Positions 16,321 to 25,803 are shown, counted from the stretch's first letter. The stretch is DNA of 64,000 nt from Nostoc sp. S4 (GCA_029379225.1 JAQYWR010000017.1:62001-126000); one strand, 5' to 3'. Numbers and translations: made by a program. The notes: generated by a model from the letters alone, not told the origin.

Positions 16321-17262
16321 ATGAAATTTGGAATTGATAGCGGACACAATTGTCCACCAGACACGGGAGCTAGAGGAATCAAAGTTGAGGATAATTTAAC
16401 TTTAGATGTCGGTAATAGAGTCATACCGAAATTAAGAGCTTTAGGGCATGAAGTAGTAGTATGTAAGCCAAATAGTGCTAGTACAGTACGTGAATCACTT
16501 TCAAAAAGATGTGCTACCGCTAATAACAGTAAAGTAGATATTTATGTCTCGATTCATTTTAATTCTTTTAACGGGCAAGCTAATGGCACAGAAGTATTTG
16601 CAACTAGCGATACAGGAAGAAAAATTGCTAAACCTGTGTTAGATGAAATTGTCAAGTTGGGATTTTTTAATCGCGGTGTTAAGAGTGGTTCGCACTTGTT
16701 TGTTCTGAAGAATACAGATATGCCGGCGATTCTTGTAGAATGTTGCTTTGTGGATTCGGCAAAAGATATGAATCTTTTTGATGCCGAAGCAATGGCAAAT
16801 GCGATCGTCAAAGGCTTAACAGGTAAAGTGCCAAGCGGCCCAGTTAACCCGGTACCAGACGAAGAGGAGAATGTAGATACCACTATTAAGAGACTGCAAC
16901 AAACCTTAAATCGACTTAAAATAACTGATAAAAATGGTAAGACGTTAGTGGAAGATGGTATAAACGGGTCTAACACCAAATCTGCCATAGAAAAATTTCA
17001 GACTATTGTCGGGGTGCAGGCGACTGGAATTGCCGATCCGACTACATGGAATGCCATAAATGTAATTCTGGCAAAACGAATTATCCGACTAAACCATGCT
17101 GGAGGTGAAGTTATTAGATACTTGCAATACCGTCTGGGTGTAGAAGTTGATGGTGTTTACGGCCCACAAAGCGAGGCTGCAATGAAAAACTTTCAAAAGC
17201 AAAATGGTTTACAAGCCGATGGGATTGTCGGGCCTGCTACCTGGCAGAAGTTAATTGGCTAG
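16321..17262 (+). CDS. N-acetylmuramoyl-L-alanine amidase with two PG-binding domains
   Basis: A 313-residue Amidase_3 zinc enzyme that cleaves the MurNAc-L-Ala bond of peptidoglycan. Zinc and catalytic residues are visible: His9 (DSGHN), Glu23, His79 (SIHFNSF) and Glu140 (LVECCF). Two PG_binding_1 repeats follow a short linker: about 180-245 (TIKRLQQTLNRL to GIADPTTWNAI) and about 255-313 (VIRYLQYRLGVEVDGVYGP to GIVGPATWQKL). There is no signal peptide, so it resembles a phage-type endolysin or an enzyme released by a separate route. GAGGA (16309-16313) precedes the ATG. Confidence 0.9.
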   Translation: MKFGIDSGHNCPPDTGARGIKVEDNLTLDVGNRVIPKLRALGHEVVVCKPNSASTVRESLSKRCATANNSKVDIYVSIHFNSFNGQANGTEVFATSDTGRKIAKPVLDEIVKLGFFNRGVKSGSHLFVLKNTDMPAILVECCFVDSAKDMNLFDAEAMANAIVKGLTGKVPSGPVNPVPDEEENVDTTIKRLQQTLNRLKITDKNGKTLVEDGINGSNTKSAIEKFQTIVGVQATGIADPTTWNAINVILAKRIIRLNHAGGEVIRYLQYRLGVEVDGVYGPQSEAAMKNFQKQNGLQADGIVGPATWQKLIG

Positions 17263-17394
17263 ACTAAAGCTGTTAGAAGTGTAAAGCATGAAGGATGAAG
17301 ACAGCAGACACAAGGCTATCGATGGAAATAAAAAAATAAGACTTGATGTTTTGTACTTTATACTTCATACTTCATACTTCAGCTTTTAGTCGGA

Positions 17395-17979
17395 TTAGCC
17401 ACGGTTTCGTTCTAGCAGTAGCATCATCATTAAACTTAACAAAATTTGCTGCTCTTGGCGATTGCCGAGTCGATCCACAGTTTTGATGATAAATTTTCTG
17501 GAGAGGAAAGTAGGGATTTTCTCCAAACGCATCACAATCGTGCCATCAGCTCGGCTGACCAAGTAGACAGGATTAAAAACATAACCAGTGAACATACCCA
17601 CAACTGGGATTTCTGCGAACAGAGCATCAGCAATTTTCACCCACGGATTTTTCTCTTGGATGTTCAAAGTAGTCGTGTCGCCATCAAAGATGTCATAACG
17701 CGCACGCCAAAGAGATTTTAATCCGCGTCGTTTTACAGAACCAATGTAAGTGCCGTTGCTATCGGTAAAGTCATAGCGTGCCGAGAAGTCAATAATGCGA
17801 TCTGCTTTGATGTAGTATATAGGACGAGTTTGCTCAGCATCAGCAAAGATTGTAATTGCTTCCTTGAGTTTGAAGAGTTTCTGTTTGACATAAAAAACCA
17901 AATTCCCTTGAACATCAACAATAGACATTTGTGGTGCTAATGCCCAGAATTTAAAGGTGAGTTCCAGAGGATACTGCAT
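17395..17979 (-). CDS. LURP-one-related family protein
   Basis: A 194-residue protein of the LURP-one/scramblase-like fold: a beta-rich domain with SIVDVQGNLVFYVKQKLFKLKEAITIF at the N-terminus and repeated strands (RARYDIFDGDTTTLNIQEKNPWVKIADALF), then a hydrophobic C-terminal helix. No enzymatic function is established for bacterial members. ATG at 17979 was chosen; an in-frame TTG at 17997 would add six residues. It converges with the upstream amidase gene. Confidence 0.75.
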   Translation of the reverse strand: MQYPLELTFKFWALAPQMSIVDVQGNLVFYVKQKLFKLKEAITIFADAEQTRPIYYIKADRIIDFSARYDFTDSNGTYIGSVKRRGLKSLWRARYDIFDGDTTTLNIQEKNPWVKIADALFAEIPVVGMFTGYVFNPVYLVSRADGTIVMRLEKIPTFLSRKFIIKTVDRLGNRQEQQILLSLMMMLLLERNRG

Positions 17980-18177
17980 AGTTTTGGCGAAAATCAAAAA
18001 ATTATCACCCTATTAATCCCAATTCTAGGGGAAAAGTAACATTAATCTTGGTGACTGCTAGCAGCAGTTAAAAAAATTTGGCCCAAGGGTGCATAAACAA
18101 ATAAAGGTCAACCTATTAGGTAAGTGAAGGGGTTAAAACCCAAAACACACTATCACTTAAACATGAGGACAATGACC

Positions 18178-18834
18178 ATGAAATTACGTCACTTAACTGG
18201 TTATTTATTAACAGCTACTGCACTTCTAACCAGTACGCTACCAGCTTTTGCCGGGCCTTTTGATATCAAGCCTACTAGTATCTTCAAACCTGTTACTGTT
18301 ACCCCTGGAGCCAGTGTGGGAAATGTAACTCCTAGCACTCCTGCTCCTGGTTCACCCAACAATGCAGTTGGTAGTACTGAAATTCAAGGATTGGGCGACC
18401 ATCAATCTTGGGTCGATCCGAGAACTTTAGCAAAAGACCCCCGCGCTTTGTGCAGTGATGTTGGCTTAGGTAATAACACTCGCAACAGTTCTAACAAACT
18501 CGCCTTAGCAAACTCTACTAACACTCGTTCGAGTTCTTCTACCAGCCATAATGACGGCGGTGGTGGTGGTTTTAGCTTCTTAGGTATTGGTGTCAGCGGT
18601 AATGGTGCTAGCCAAGGTACAAAAAATAACAGCGATGCTCGCGATCAAAGCAGTAACCGTACAGAGGAAAATACCAGTAGTTCTTCAACTGTTGTTCAAG
18701 GCCGGAATTGCGATGCTTTTGTGAACTCGGCTGCTGCTAGAGATATGAACTATGAAGATAACCTCACCCGCCGCTATGAAATCAAAACTGGTCGTCGGGG
18801 ACAACAAGTCAATCAATTACTAGAAGATAAATAA
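18178..18834 (+). CDS. Exported Asn/Ser-rich protein, unknown
   Basis: A 218-residue protein with a clear signal peptide (MKLRHLTGYLLTATALLTST, cleavage after AFA at about residue 25). The mature part has a Pro/Thr-rich stretch, a Ser/Asn-rich low-complexity middle (residues 85-170, with a GGGGGFSFLGIGVSG segment) and a charged end (NYEDNLTRRYEIKTGRRGQQVNQLLEDK). ATG at 18178 was chosen from three close ATGs because GAGG lies at the right spacing and it places the signal peptide first. The family is not recognised. Confidence 0.7.
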   Translation: MKLRHLTGYLLTATALLTSTLPAFAGPFDIKPTSIFKPVTVTPGASVGNVTPSTPAPGSPNNAVGSTEIQGLGDHQSWVDPRTLAKDPRALCSDVGLGNNTRNSSNKLALANSTNTRSSSSTSHNDGGGGGFSFLGIGVSGNGASQGTKNNSDARDQSSNRTEENTSSSSTVVQGRNCDAFVNSAAARDMNYEDNLTRRYEIKTGRRGQQVNQLLEDK

Positions 18835-19067
18835 GCTGTTAGAGATTTACAGTAGAACTTAGAAATTTAGAAGCAAAGCCAAACATACTGCACGGCTTGG
18901 TGTCAGAAGTAAAACAGGCTTTGTACCTAACTTGGATAGTGATGTCTACTTCACCAATTTGAAATCTGCTGTAAATTCTATATTTACTTATAAGGGTTAT
19001 TCTTTGTCCGTTGTCATTGGTAATAAAGAACAGCGGACAATTACTGAATTTAGCCTTAGGAGAAACG

Positions 19068-19643
19068 ATGAAAAGCAGGCTAATACGATTTTGGATTTGG
19101 GGTCGCACCTTTGGTAAGCTGACAGCGCAAGTTAGATTTTGGATTGTGGAAGAGTTGGGGAATAAGCTTTTTGGTGATAGATCTGTTGCAACTATTTATC
19201 AAATTGATAAAACAAAGAGAATTATTGCTCTGACTACAACTGTGTTTTTGTCCATACCATCTTTAGCAATTGCCCAAACTATACCACCCGTGAATGCTTC
19301 TCCCGCATTTGATAATTCTCAAATTATTCCCTATCTGTTAGATAATCCTAATGAAAACTCTTTGGTAAAAGTGCGTTGTCTTTCCACCGATAGACACCAA
19401 GTAAATAGGAAGCGGCAGATTATTAGAGAGCGACTTCTGCAACCTACTGTTGGCGATCGCAATTACACTGTGACTATTGAAGTAGAAGGAAGTTGTCGCA
19501 ATCTCAAGATTCACGTTCAAGACGACTCAGATTTTTCTGATGTCCCCGTTTATCATCCCTACTCGAATAACAATCCTACTGACTTTGATAACTCTTGGCT
19601 TCGTGAAGGTTCTGGCTGGTATTGGCTACTACATCGCCGCTAA
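19068..19643 (+). CDS. Exported or membrane-anchored protein, unknown
   Basis: A 191-residue protein. The first about 45 residues are basic with amphipathic Trp-rich segments (RLIRFWIWGRTFGKL). A hydrophobic segment with a possible signal-peptidase site follows (RIIALTTTVFLSIPSLAIAQT, about 49-69), then a small soluble domain (VKVRCLSTDRHQVNRKRQII to NYTVTIEVEGSCRNLKIHVQ). The start at 19068 is supported by TAGGAG just upstream. It lies 233 bp after another exported protein on the same strand. The family is not recognised. Confidence 0.6.
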   Translation: MKSRLIRFWIWGRTFGKLTAQVRFWIVEELGNKLFGDRSVATIYQIDKTKRIIALTTTVFLSIPSLAIAQTIPPVNASPAFDNSQIIPYLLDNPNENSLVKVRCLSTDRHQVNRKRQIIRERLLQPTVGDRNYTVTIEVEGSCRNLKIHVQDDSDFSDVPVYHPYSNNNPTDFDNSWLREGSGWYWLLHRR

Positions 19644-20071
19644 CAGCTAATGCAACTATGCAGTAGTGAACTGAGCAATGTCTGACAACAACCCGATGCA
19701 GCGTTTATGCACAATTGAGTTGACCGATAAATAATCAAAATAACTAAATAACCAGGGCGTAGGAAGCAACCTGTGTTGCTCACAGGAATTTGTTCAACTT
19801 GACAAGATTTGCGTTTGATAAGTCTCAATCGCACTTGATCGCAGGTAATTTCCTTCGCTCTGGTGCTTCTTTGGCGGTGAAGTTTCGCCAAAAGTATAAA
19901 AGTAAAGGGCTTTACAAGCCTATAACACTTATTTTGAATTTATTGTATAATAGTACACATTTTTGCTATTTTATAACAGTTTTAGACCATATCAATCACC
20001 CCCACAATGGCTAAACCAATTCAGCTTATTCGCTGATTCCAAATGCTTCTCGCCAAAGGCGAGTATTACGA

Positions 20072-20167
20072 ATTACAGCCGTAGTCACACCCTTTAGGAC
20101 ACAAGATAAGCATGAATGCTAGGAATAGTAATAGTTCTACCACCTGCAAGAACTGCCTCCTGCTATA
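20072..20167. repeat. Interspersed repeat, copy 2
   Basis: Similar to 301-409 over nearly its whole length, including the TTACAGCCGTAGTCACACCC start, the TAGTAATAGTT core and the TGCCTCCTGCTATA end. The spacer 19644-20255 around it contains no other gene I can support. Confidence 0.75.
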
Positions 20168-20198
20168 CAAATTTATGCATCACGACTCTACCAAACAT

Positions 20199-20222
20199 AA
20201 AAAAACCTCCCTAATCGGGAGG
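20199..20222 (-). terminator. Rho-independent terminator of the 1031-residue gene
   Basis: Read on the minus strand: CCTCCC-GATTA-GGGAGG, a perfect 6-bp GC-rich stem, followed by a run of seven T's. It sits 33 bp past the stop codon of the gene at 20256-23351. Confidence 0.9.
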
Positions 20223-20255
20223 CTCAAAATTTAGCGGAGACAACTTGTAAACTTA

Positions 20256-23200
20256 CTAGCGAGATACAGCAATCGCTCCTCCCACTGCTGAGAAAACACC
20301 GGAGACTACTGCTGTGGCAAATATCCACCAAGCTGCTGTAGCTGCGGCTTTACGGGTTTCTTCTGCTTGTCGCTGTGCTTGATGTTTCACTTCTTCGAGG
20401 CGGCGTTGGGCTTCTTGCTGTATGCGTTCTGCACGTTGCAATACTGTGTTGCGTGCCCGTTCAATTTGATCGACGATCCGGTTGGCATCCTCCTCGGAAA
20501 TGTCTTCACGAGAACTCATAATTGCCACTAGTGTATCACGGTCAAAAGAAGACAGGCGATCGCGCAAAGCATCAAACCCGGATTGGGGATCTTCAAAAAA
20601 GATGCGGACATCGCGCTTGATACTATCATAATTGAGTTCTGGGCGATCCAAGGAGTTAAGATAGTTACGGATGCGGCCAAAAACCCCGTCAATTGCATCT
20701 TGAATGCCTCGTTGGATGCTCCGCACTTGTTCTACAAATTGATCTCTAACCGAGACAATGTTATCGGCAATCTGTGCTGCTTCTTCATCGCTCATGTCTT
20801 CGCGAATTTTTAGCAGGGCGATGATGGTAGAACGGTCAAACTGAGCGAGGCGATCGCTAAAACTTTCTACTCCCACTCGCGGATCGTGCAACAGTAGTTG
20901 TAAGTCGCGTTTGATACCTTCTGGGTTGAGTTCTTCTTTCCCAGTTTGCCGTAGATAATCTTCCAGATAAGCTGTGAATGTTTCCACTCTTTGCTGTGTC
21001 CTGGTAGCTAAACGACGAGGCGCACGTACAATGCTACGAATTGAGTTTTGTACAGAATCAATAGTTTCATTGACTTGTTGCTCGCTCAAGTCTTGGCGTT
21101 GACTGAGCAATTTCACCAGTGTATCTCGGTCTACCCGAGATAAGCGATCGCGTAGCGCTATGGCTCCATCTTGGGGATTTTCAAACAATTTATTCAAATC
21201 CCGTTGAATACCTTCTGGATTCAATTCTTCTTTGCCAGTATTGCGGAGGTAATCTGCAATGGAGGTGGTCACCGAGTCGTATTGCTCTTTAGCTTTGTTT
21301 GCTAAAACTTGGGGTGCGTGGCGGATACTATGCCACGATTCTTCAACGGTATTGATGGTTTGATTAACTTGATCTTCAGTTAAATCTTCTCGCTGACTCA
21401 ACAACTGTACCAAAGTATCGCGGTCAAAGCGAGACAATCGCGCCCGAATCGCACCAATTCCAGCTTCGGGGTCGTCTAGTAACTTTTTGAGGTCGGCGCG
21501 GATGGCATCAGGATTCAATTCTGATTTGCCAGTGTTACGCAGATATGATTCGACATTCAACCACAAAGTTTCTGCTTGATATTGTGCTTGTTCTGCCAGA
21601 CCTTTGGATTCGATTAAAGCGCGATCGCGTTGTCTTTCTAAGTCTTCGAGAATGCTGTCTACTTCATATAACTGTACGTCACTACGTTCCAGCAATATCT
21701 CCCGCATTTGCTCGCGTTGAATATGAGCTAGTCGCCGTGAGAGGGTTTCATAATCTGCCTCTGGATCTTGCAACAGTGATTTGAAATCCCGCTCAATGCC
21801 TTCGGCTGACAACTCTGCTTTGGGAGTAACCAGCAAATAACTATGAAGTCGGCGTTGCAAATCTTGGACGATTTCTCTTTCTTGTTCGGCTGTGACTGTA
21901 ACTAGCACTTCTTGGCGCACAGTTTCTAGTCGGTCTGCAATGCGGTGAATTTGAGTTTGAGTAAGTAGTCCCCGCTGTTGCAAAATTTTGATGAAATCGT
22001 TGCGCGATAGTCGCTCTAGTTCTCTGCGGATTGTCCCAGAATCGGCTGCTGGATCGTAAATGACATCGCGAAATTCCTGAGCAATTCTTTCTGGACTCAG
22101 TTGCCAAGCATAAGTATTGAACAAGTAGTTTTCCACATCAGCCCGAATTGGACTATAGGGTTGGGATTGTGTGGGCAAACCGAGCTTATCTGCTTGTTGG
22201 GTAACCTTGTCTTTGGCAGTGGTCAGGCTACCCAAGATTTTCTCTACGTCAAAATCAGATAAATCAGTCCTTCCCAACACTATGGCAGTTAAAGCTGAGA
22301 GTCCTTGTTGCAGTGTATTTTGAATTGGGCCCGATGCGGCTTTTTGCTGAGACTGTTTGTCACTACGCATTTCTCCTACTAACCGATCCAGCTTAGCATT
22401 GAGTTCATCCGTCTTGGTTTGTCCGGGTGGCAGTGATTTGAGATATTCGATTAATTCACCCAAACTGTCTTGGTTGGGTACTTGTTTACTTACTACCTGT
22501 TGCCAAACTTTATATAAAGTATCAGCGATGCGGCTAACATCTTTTTTAGAAAGGTCGGTACGACTGCTGACTAACTCAATAAACTTTTGGCGATCGATAT
22601 TGCCCAAATCCGAACTAGCGGCGAGTGCTTTTACCTGCGGATCGTTGAGTAAATTTTCAAAATCACTGCGAATTTTAGATAAATCTAGTTCTGGGGGACG
22701 CAGCTTTTCTAAGTAATCTTCAATGTTTTCTCGGATACTTACTGGGTCGATGGCGCTTCCTAGTTCCCGACGTACGGCAGCAGCGGCAGCTTCGGCTGTC
22801 GCTACAACTTGGTTATTAATAGCTTTTGCCCCCAGTGCAGCGGTAGCTGTTCCCATAATCGCTTGGAACCCAGAGGTTGCCGTATTGACGACCGAGCCAA
22901 TCAAGGAACCCACCGTGGTGGAACTGACCCAAAATAGCAGTGAAAAGTATGCAGCCCAAATCACTAAACCAAGAATTGCCCCTTTTCCTGGATCTGAAAA
23001 CAACAGACTTAATTTCACTGCCAGGAAACAAGCAATTAGGAGGGCTATGGTTACAGTAACTAACGTCCAAATGCCTACTGCTGTGCCAACTTTGCGAATA
23101 GTGCCGCCCAAACTTCCGACTTCATCACCACTCGAATCTGAGTCGGATGCACGCCCGAGGTAGGAAATACCGGCTGCAACCGAGAGATTAGTTAGAACTA

Positions 23201-23351
23201 ATTGAAAAGCAAAGGCTAAAATCACACCAGAGATTAAAGCCACAAAAAAGCGCGGCCCGGAAGACGCGATCGCTAAGGCATCTACTGGAACCTGTGCCAC
23301 CCACAAAAATGGCTTGTAGAGTCCCAGCATGATTTCCGTACTTTGAAACAT
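20256..23351 (-). CDS. Large membrane protein with seven internal repeats
   Basis: A 1031-residue protein of unknown function. Three membrane segments lie at about 32-58, 88-115 and 124-155, and one at the very C-terminus (AAWWIFATAVVSGVFSAVGG) after a charged coiled coil (AERIQQEAQRRLEEVKHQAQ). Between them are seven copies of a helical module of about 80 residues. Its consensus is YLRNTGKEELNPEGIxRDLxxLLxDP, then a spacer, then RLSxFDRDTLVxLLSQRxDLS, then EDQV. Copies 4 and 5 are the most alike. The long soluble middle between membrane anchors suggests a scaffold or tether. It has its own terminator and a long upstream spacer, so it is probably monocistronic. Confidence 0.8.
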   Translation of the reverse strand: MFQSTEIMLGLYKPFLWVAQVPVDALAIASSGPRFFVALISGVILAFAFQLVLTNLSVAAGISYLGRASDSDSSGDEVGSLGGTIRKVGTAVGIWTLVTVTIALLIACFLAVKLSLLFSDPGKGAILGLVIWAAYFSLLFWVSSTTVGSLIGSVVNTATSGFQAIMGTATAALGAKAINNQVVATAEAAAAAVRRELGSAIDPVSIRENIEDYLEKLRPPELDLSKIRSDFENLLNDPQVKALAASSDLGNIDRQKFIELVSSRTDLSKKDVSRIADTLYKVWQQVVSKQVPNQDSLGELIEYLKSLPPGQTKTDELNAKLDRLVGEMRSDKQSQQKAASGPIQNTLQQGLSALTAIVLGRTDLSDFDVEKILGSLTTAKDKVTQQADKLGLPTQSQPYSPIRADVENYLFNTYAWQLSPERIAQEFRDVIYDPAADSGTIRRELERLSRNDFIKILQQRGLLTQTQIHRIADRLETVRQEVLVTVTAEQEREIVQDLQRRLHSYLLVTPKAELSAEGIERDFKSLLQDPEADYETLSRRLAHIQREQMREILLERSDVQLYEVDSILEDLERQRDRALIESKGLAEQAQYQAETLWLNVESYLRNTGKSELNPDAIRADLKKLLDDPEAGIGAIRARLSRFDRDTLVQLLSQREDLTEDQVNQTINTVEESWHSIRHAPQVLANKAKEQYDSVTTSIADYLRNTGKEELNPEGIQRDLNKLFENPQDGAIALRDRLSRVDRDTLVKLLSQRQDLSEQQVNETIDSVQNSIRSIVRAPRRLATRTQQRVETFTAYLEDYLRQTGKEELNPEGIKRDLQLLLHDPRVGVESFSDRLAQFDRSTIIALLKIREDMSDEEAAQIADNIVSVRDQFVEQVRSIQRGIQDAIDGVFGRIRNYLNSLDRPELNYDSIKRDVRIFFEDPQSGFDALRDRLSSFDRDTLVAIMSSREDISEEDANRIVDQIERARNTVLQRAERIQQEAQRRLEEVKHQAQRQAEETRKAAATAAWWIFATAVVSGVFSAVGGAIAVSR

Positions 23352-24071
23352 TGTATTTCCTTGTCTTAGTGTTTTAATTTTGGGCGGATTAAGAATTTCC
23401 TGACAAGTAACTCTTAGTAATTATCTACTGTACTATAACAATACCTAACTCTTTAGATCAGAATCCTGGAATTTAGGTGGTTAAAGCATCTCTCCAAAGA
23501 TTGAAAAGTATATCCAGCAAAAGATATAATTTTTATTATCTCTTGGTAGAAAATTTAATTCACTTGGTGGTTGCTATTAAGATATACGTGATTATCTCTG
23601 GAAATTTTGATTGCTATCATCGCAATTAGTTTGATGGGATTATATAGTAGCTCTCAAGAACAAAGTGAAATATTGCTATTATTAATAGTTGACAGTCAAT
23701 AGTCAGCCGTCAACAGTCAATACTGATATTTTTTATAACTAAAATAGTATTGCTATAGTTTTCTGACAATTGCAACGAAGTTATTGAAGTACTTATTTCT
23801 ATCACCATCCCAAGGTTGATTTGTCTATAAAATATATTTTTAATTATCGTCCACAAGAAGTGCTTGGAGTTTGCGCCTAAGGACAGAAAGCAACTTAATT
23901 ACAAATAGCTACATTAAAGTTAACAAATAAGTTCTGAAGGACAAAAAATGCTTATTTGTTGTCCTTTTTGGTTTGTCAGTTGTGTAAAGCTAAGATCCAA
24001 TGATTATAGAATGTCCAACTTGGGTACATATAAAAGACTAAAAAATCAGTCGAATTTGAGAGGAAAAAACA
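23352..24071. other. Long leader region before the hli genes
   Basis: About 720 bp between divergent genes. A short CAACAGTCAA-type repeat lies near 23690-23720. A terminator-like hairpin lies at 23937-23969 (separate entry). The promoters of the repeat-membrane-protein gene and the hli genes must be here, but I cannot place them by sequence. Confidence 0.6.
23937..23969 (+). terminator. Terminator-like hairpin upstream of hli
   Basis: AAGGACAA (23937-23944) and TTGTCCTT (23959-23966) form an 8-bp stem with a 14-nt loop, and the T-run continues to 23969. It lies about 100 bp before the first hli gene. It could end a short upstream transcript or attenuate the hli transcript. Confidence 0.6.
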
Positions 24072-24284
24072 ATGGAGACTCGTGAAAATCGTTCATCTAC
24101 TGATTTACCACCTATTGCTAAAGCTTACAACAACCGCGATCGCAATGAATTTCTCTTTGGCTGGACTCCCCAAGCGGAAATTTGGAATGGTCGTTTTGCA
24201 ATGATTGGTTTTGTTGCTTATTTACTTTGGGATTTAGCAGGTTATAGCGTTCTACGTGACCTGCTGCGGCTAATTAGCTATTAA
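24072..24284 (+). CDS. hli: High-light-inducible protein
   Basis: A 70-residue one-helix chlorophyll a/b-binding-like (Hli/SCP) protein. The membrane helix begins with the pigment-binding motif EIWNGRFAMIGF. Such proteins sit in thylakoids, bind chlorophyll and carotenoid, and protect photosystem assembly under high light. The upstream FLFGWTPQA segment is also typical. GAGG precedes the ATG. A near-copy follows 39 bp downstream, most likely in the same transcript. Confidence 0.95.
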   Translation: METRENRSSTDLPPIAKAYNNRDRNEFLFGWTPQAEIWNGRFAMIGFVAYLLWDLAGYSVLRDLLRLISY

Positions 24285-24335
24285 AGCTTAGACGCCTAAA
24301 AAACTACTAAATTTTGCAAAATTTTGGCAGAAAAA

Positions 24336-24548
24336 ATGGCAACTAGAGAAACTCGTCCTTCTACAGATTTACCAGCCGTTGCACCAGAATATAACGGCGT
24401 AGACCGCAATGCTTTTTTATTTGGCTGGACTCCCCAAGCGGAAATTTGGAACGGTCGCTTAGCAATGATTGGCTTTGTTTTCTATTTACTTTGGGATTTA
24501 ATCGGTTATAGCTTCCTGCGTGACATATTGCACATCATCAGATATTAG
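24336..24548 (+). CDS. hli: High-light-inducible protein, second copy
   Basis: A 70-residue Hli protein almost identical in the core to the preceding one (FLFGWTPQAEIWNGRLAMIGF). The N- and C-terminal ends differ, so this is a tandem duplication that has diverged. ATG at 24336 was chosen over an in-frame TTG 12 bp upstream to align with the first copy. A strong terminator follows at 24566. Confidence 0.93.
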   Translation: MATRETRPSTDLPAVAPEYNGVDRNAFLFGWTPQAEIWNGRLAMIGFVFYLLWDLIGYSFLRDILHIIRY

Positions 24549-24565
24549 CTTGCTGGCAAATTAGA

Positions 24566-24598
24566 TCCCTGACTTCTTTAAGAAGTTGGGGATTTTTC
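24566..24598 (+). terminator. Rho-independent terminator of the hli pair
   Basis: ATCCC (24566-24570) pairs with GGGAT (24590-24594) outside an inner ACTTC/GAAGT stem, and a T-tract follows. It is 18 bp after the second hli stop. Confidence 0.92.
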
Positions 24599-24654
24599 TG
24601 GTGATTAAGCTGAGGATAGCTTGCCAATTTTCTACACCCTAACTTCAGAAATCT

Positions 24655-24893
24655 AAGTAAGTCGGCACAATAAAACCAAACTATGTGAAGAAAGATTAAC
24701 TAGACTAAAACTCTCTTTCCTCCTGCCTCCAGCAATAACTGCTCTTCTCCTGTCGGAGACGCTACGCGAACGGGTGACGCTCCTTCGTTGCTAACGCTAC
24801 GCTAACCTCAGTCGCTCATGAGGGAAACTCCAAGACCGCGCTGACTCACCTCCTGCCTTAACTCAAGGATAAATTTTCCTACCCACCTACTTA
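24655..24893. mobile_element. Small non-coding element, copy 1
   Basis: Starts TAAGTAAGTCGGCACAATAA and ends TTTCCTACCCACCTACTTA. The two ends are imperfect inverted repeats (AAGTA-GT-GG pattern). The first about 70 bp are the same as 47252-47321 and the last about 45 bp match 47340-47383. This copy carries about 100 bp of extra internal sequence (24757-24850) rich in GACGCTACGC-type palindromic fragments. No protein is encoded. It looks like a MITE. Confidence 0.7.
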
Positions 24894-24986
24894 TATGATT
24901 GGATAGTGGCGAAAAAAGCCACCTGAATGTAGGTGACTTGTCTACGACAACAAAATGATAAAAATTATTTAAATTCTCAACAGCGG

Positions 24987-25622
24987 TTATTCATCAATAC
25001 AGTTAGGAATACCCAAAACGGGGCAAGGGAAATCAGAACCTAGTGCCTCAATCATGGGATGATTAACAGAATTACAACCAACAAATAGGATGTCGGCAGT
25101 TTCTATTTCTACAACTTTTTTAAGTTCTGTGGAAATGCAACCAAACCGCAAATGAGATTTGAAGGAACCTTGCCATTCTTCAGCCAGACTTCGTGCTTGC
25201 CAAAGAATTCTATCTGCTTCTTGCAAGGGAGTAATAGCTGTTTGCAATTTGGGTTGAGTTAATACGAGTGTCGCAGATTTAGATATTTCACTAATTTGAC
25301 ATTCCAATGAAGGCTGTTGTATTGGAAAATTCAAGATGTTTGGATAGTGGCTGCTTTGATTGTCTTCCAATACATAAACAGCTTGAACTGTAACTTCTGT
25401 ATTCGTGGCTAAGCGCGTTTGATGGGCAATCCAAAAAGCAACATCCAATGCTGTATGACTGTTAGGAGAAGCATCATAGGCAACAATTAAGTTAACTGAA
25501 TTTGCTGCTGGAGATTCTTGAGAAAACAGTTTTTTTGGTTCTGGTAATAATACCATTTGTTCAATTAAATTATCTCGACCTATGGCACTTTGCAGACGTG
25601 CTAACATTGGCTTAATTTTCAC
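24987..25622 (-). CDS. Universal stress protein-like, riboswitch-preceded
   Basis: A 211-residue protein with a UspA-like alpha/beta domain: the first strand and loop are VNLIVAYDASPNSHTALDVAFWIAHQ (about residue 42 on) and the end is ADILFVGCNSVNHPMIEALGSDFPCPVLGIP. The ATP-binding glycine-rich G-2x-G-9x-G motif is not obvious, so nucleotide binding is uncertain. The start is taken as GTG at 25622 because AGGAG lies 10 nt upstream; ATG at 25607 is the alternative. A c-di-AMP-type riboswitch lies about 180 bp upstream (25802-25990), so expression is likely controlled by that messenger. Confidence 0.78.
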   Translation of the reverse strand: MKIKPMLARLQSAIGRDNLIEQMVLLPEPKKLFSQESPAANSVNLIVAYDASPNSHTALDVAFWIAHQTRLATNTEVTVQAVYVLEDNQSSHYPNILNFPIQQPSLECQISEISKSATLVLTQPKLQTAITPLQEADRILWQARSLAEEWQGSFKSHLRFGCISTELKKVVEIETADILFVGCNSVNHPMIEALGSDFPCPVLGIPNCIDE

Positions 25623-25756
25623 AGCTTTACTTCTCCTAATGAAATGAATGAACAATGAGAAGCAGGGCGACTAATTTGGGATTTTGTCATTTGTCCTTTG
25701 CAAATTACTATGGACTAATGAGCAAATAACTAATGACTAAAATTAAAATCAGTAGA

Positions 25757-25803
25757 GGAAACCCCAATAATAACTGTATTACAGCCAAAGTTTTGGGGGT
25801 TCC
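25757..25803 (-). promoter_or_regulatory. Possible expression-platform hairpin
   Basis: On the minus strand GGAACCCCCAA (25803-25793) can pair with TTGGGGTTTCC (25767-25757), an 11-bp stem with one mismatch. It begins right at the 3' edge of the riboswitch. No long T-tract follows, so it may be an attenuator of another type. Confidence 0.45.

Noticed and set aside
22723..23163. Long plus-strand frame opposite the 1031-residue gene
   Set aside because: It is antisense to the membrane-segment coding region; its Ala/Val-rich text mirrors the real gene and it lacks a ribosome-binding site.
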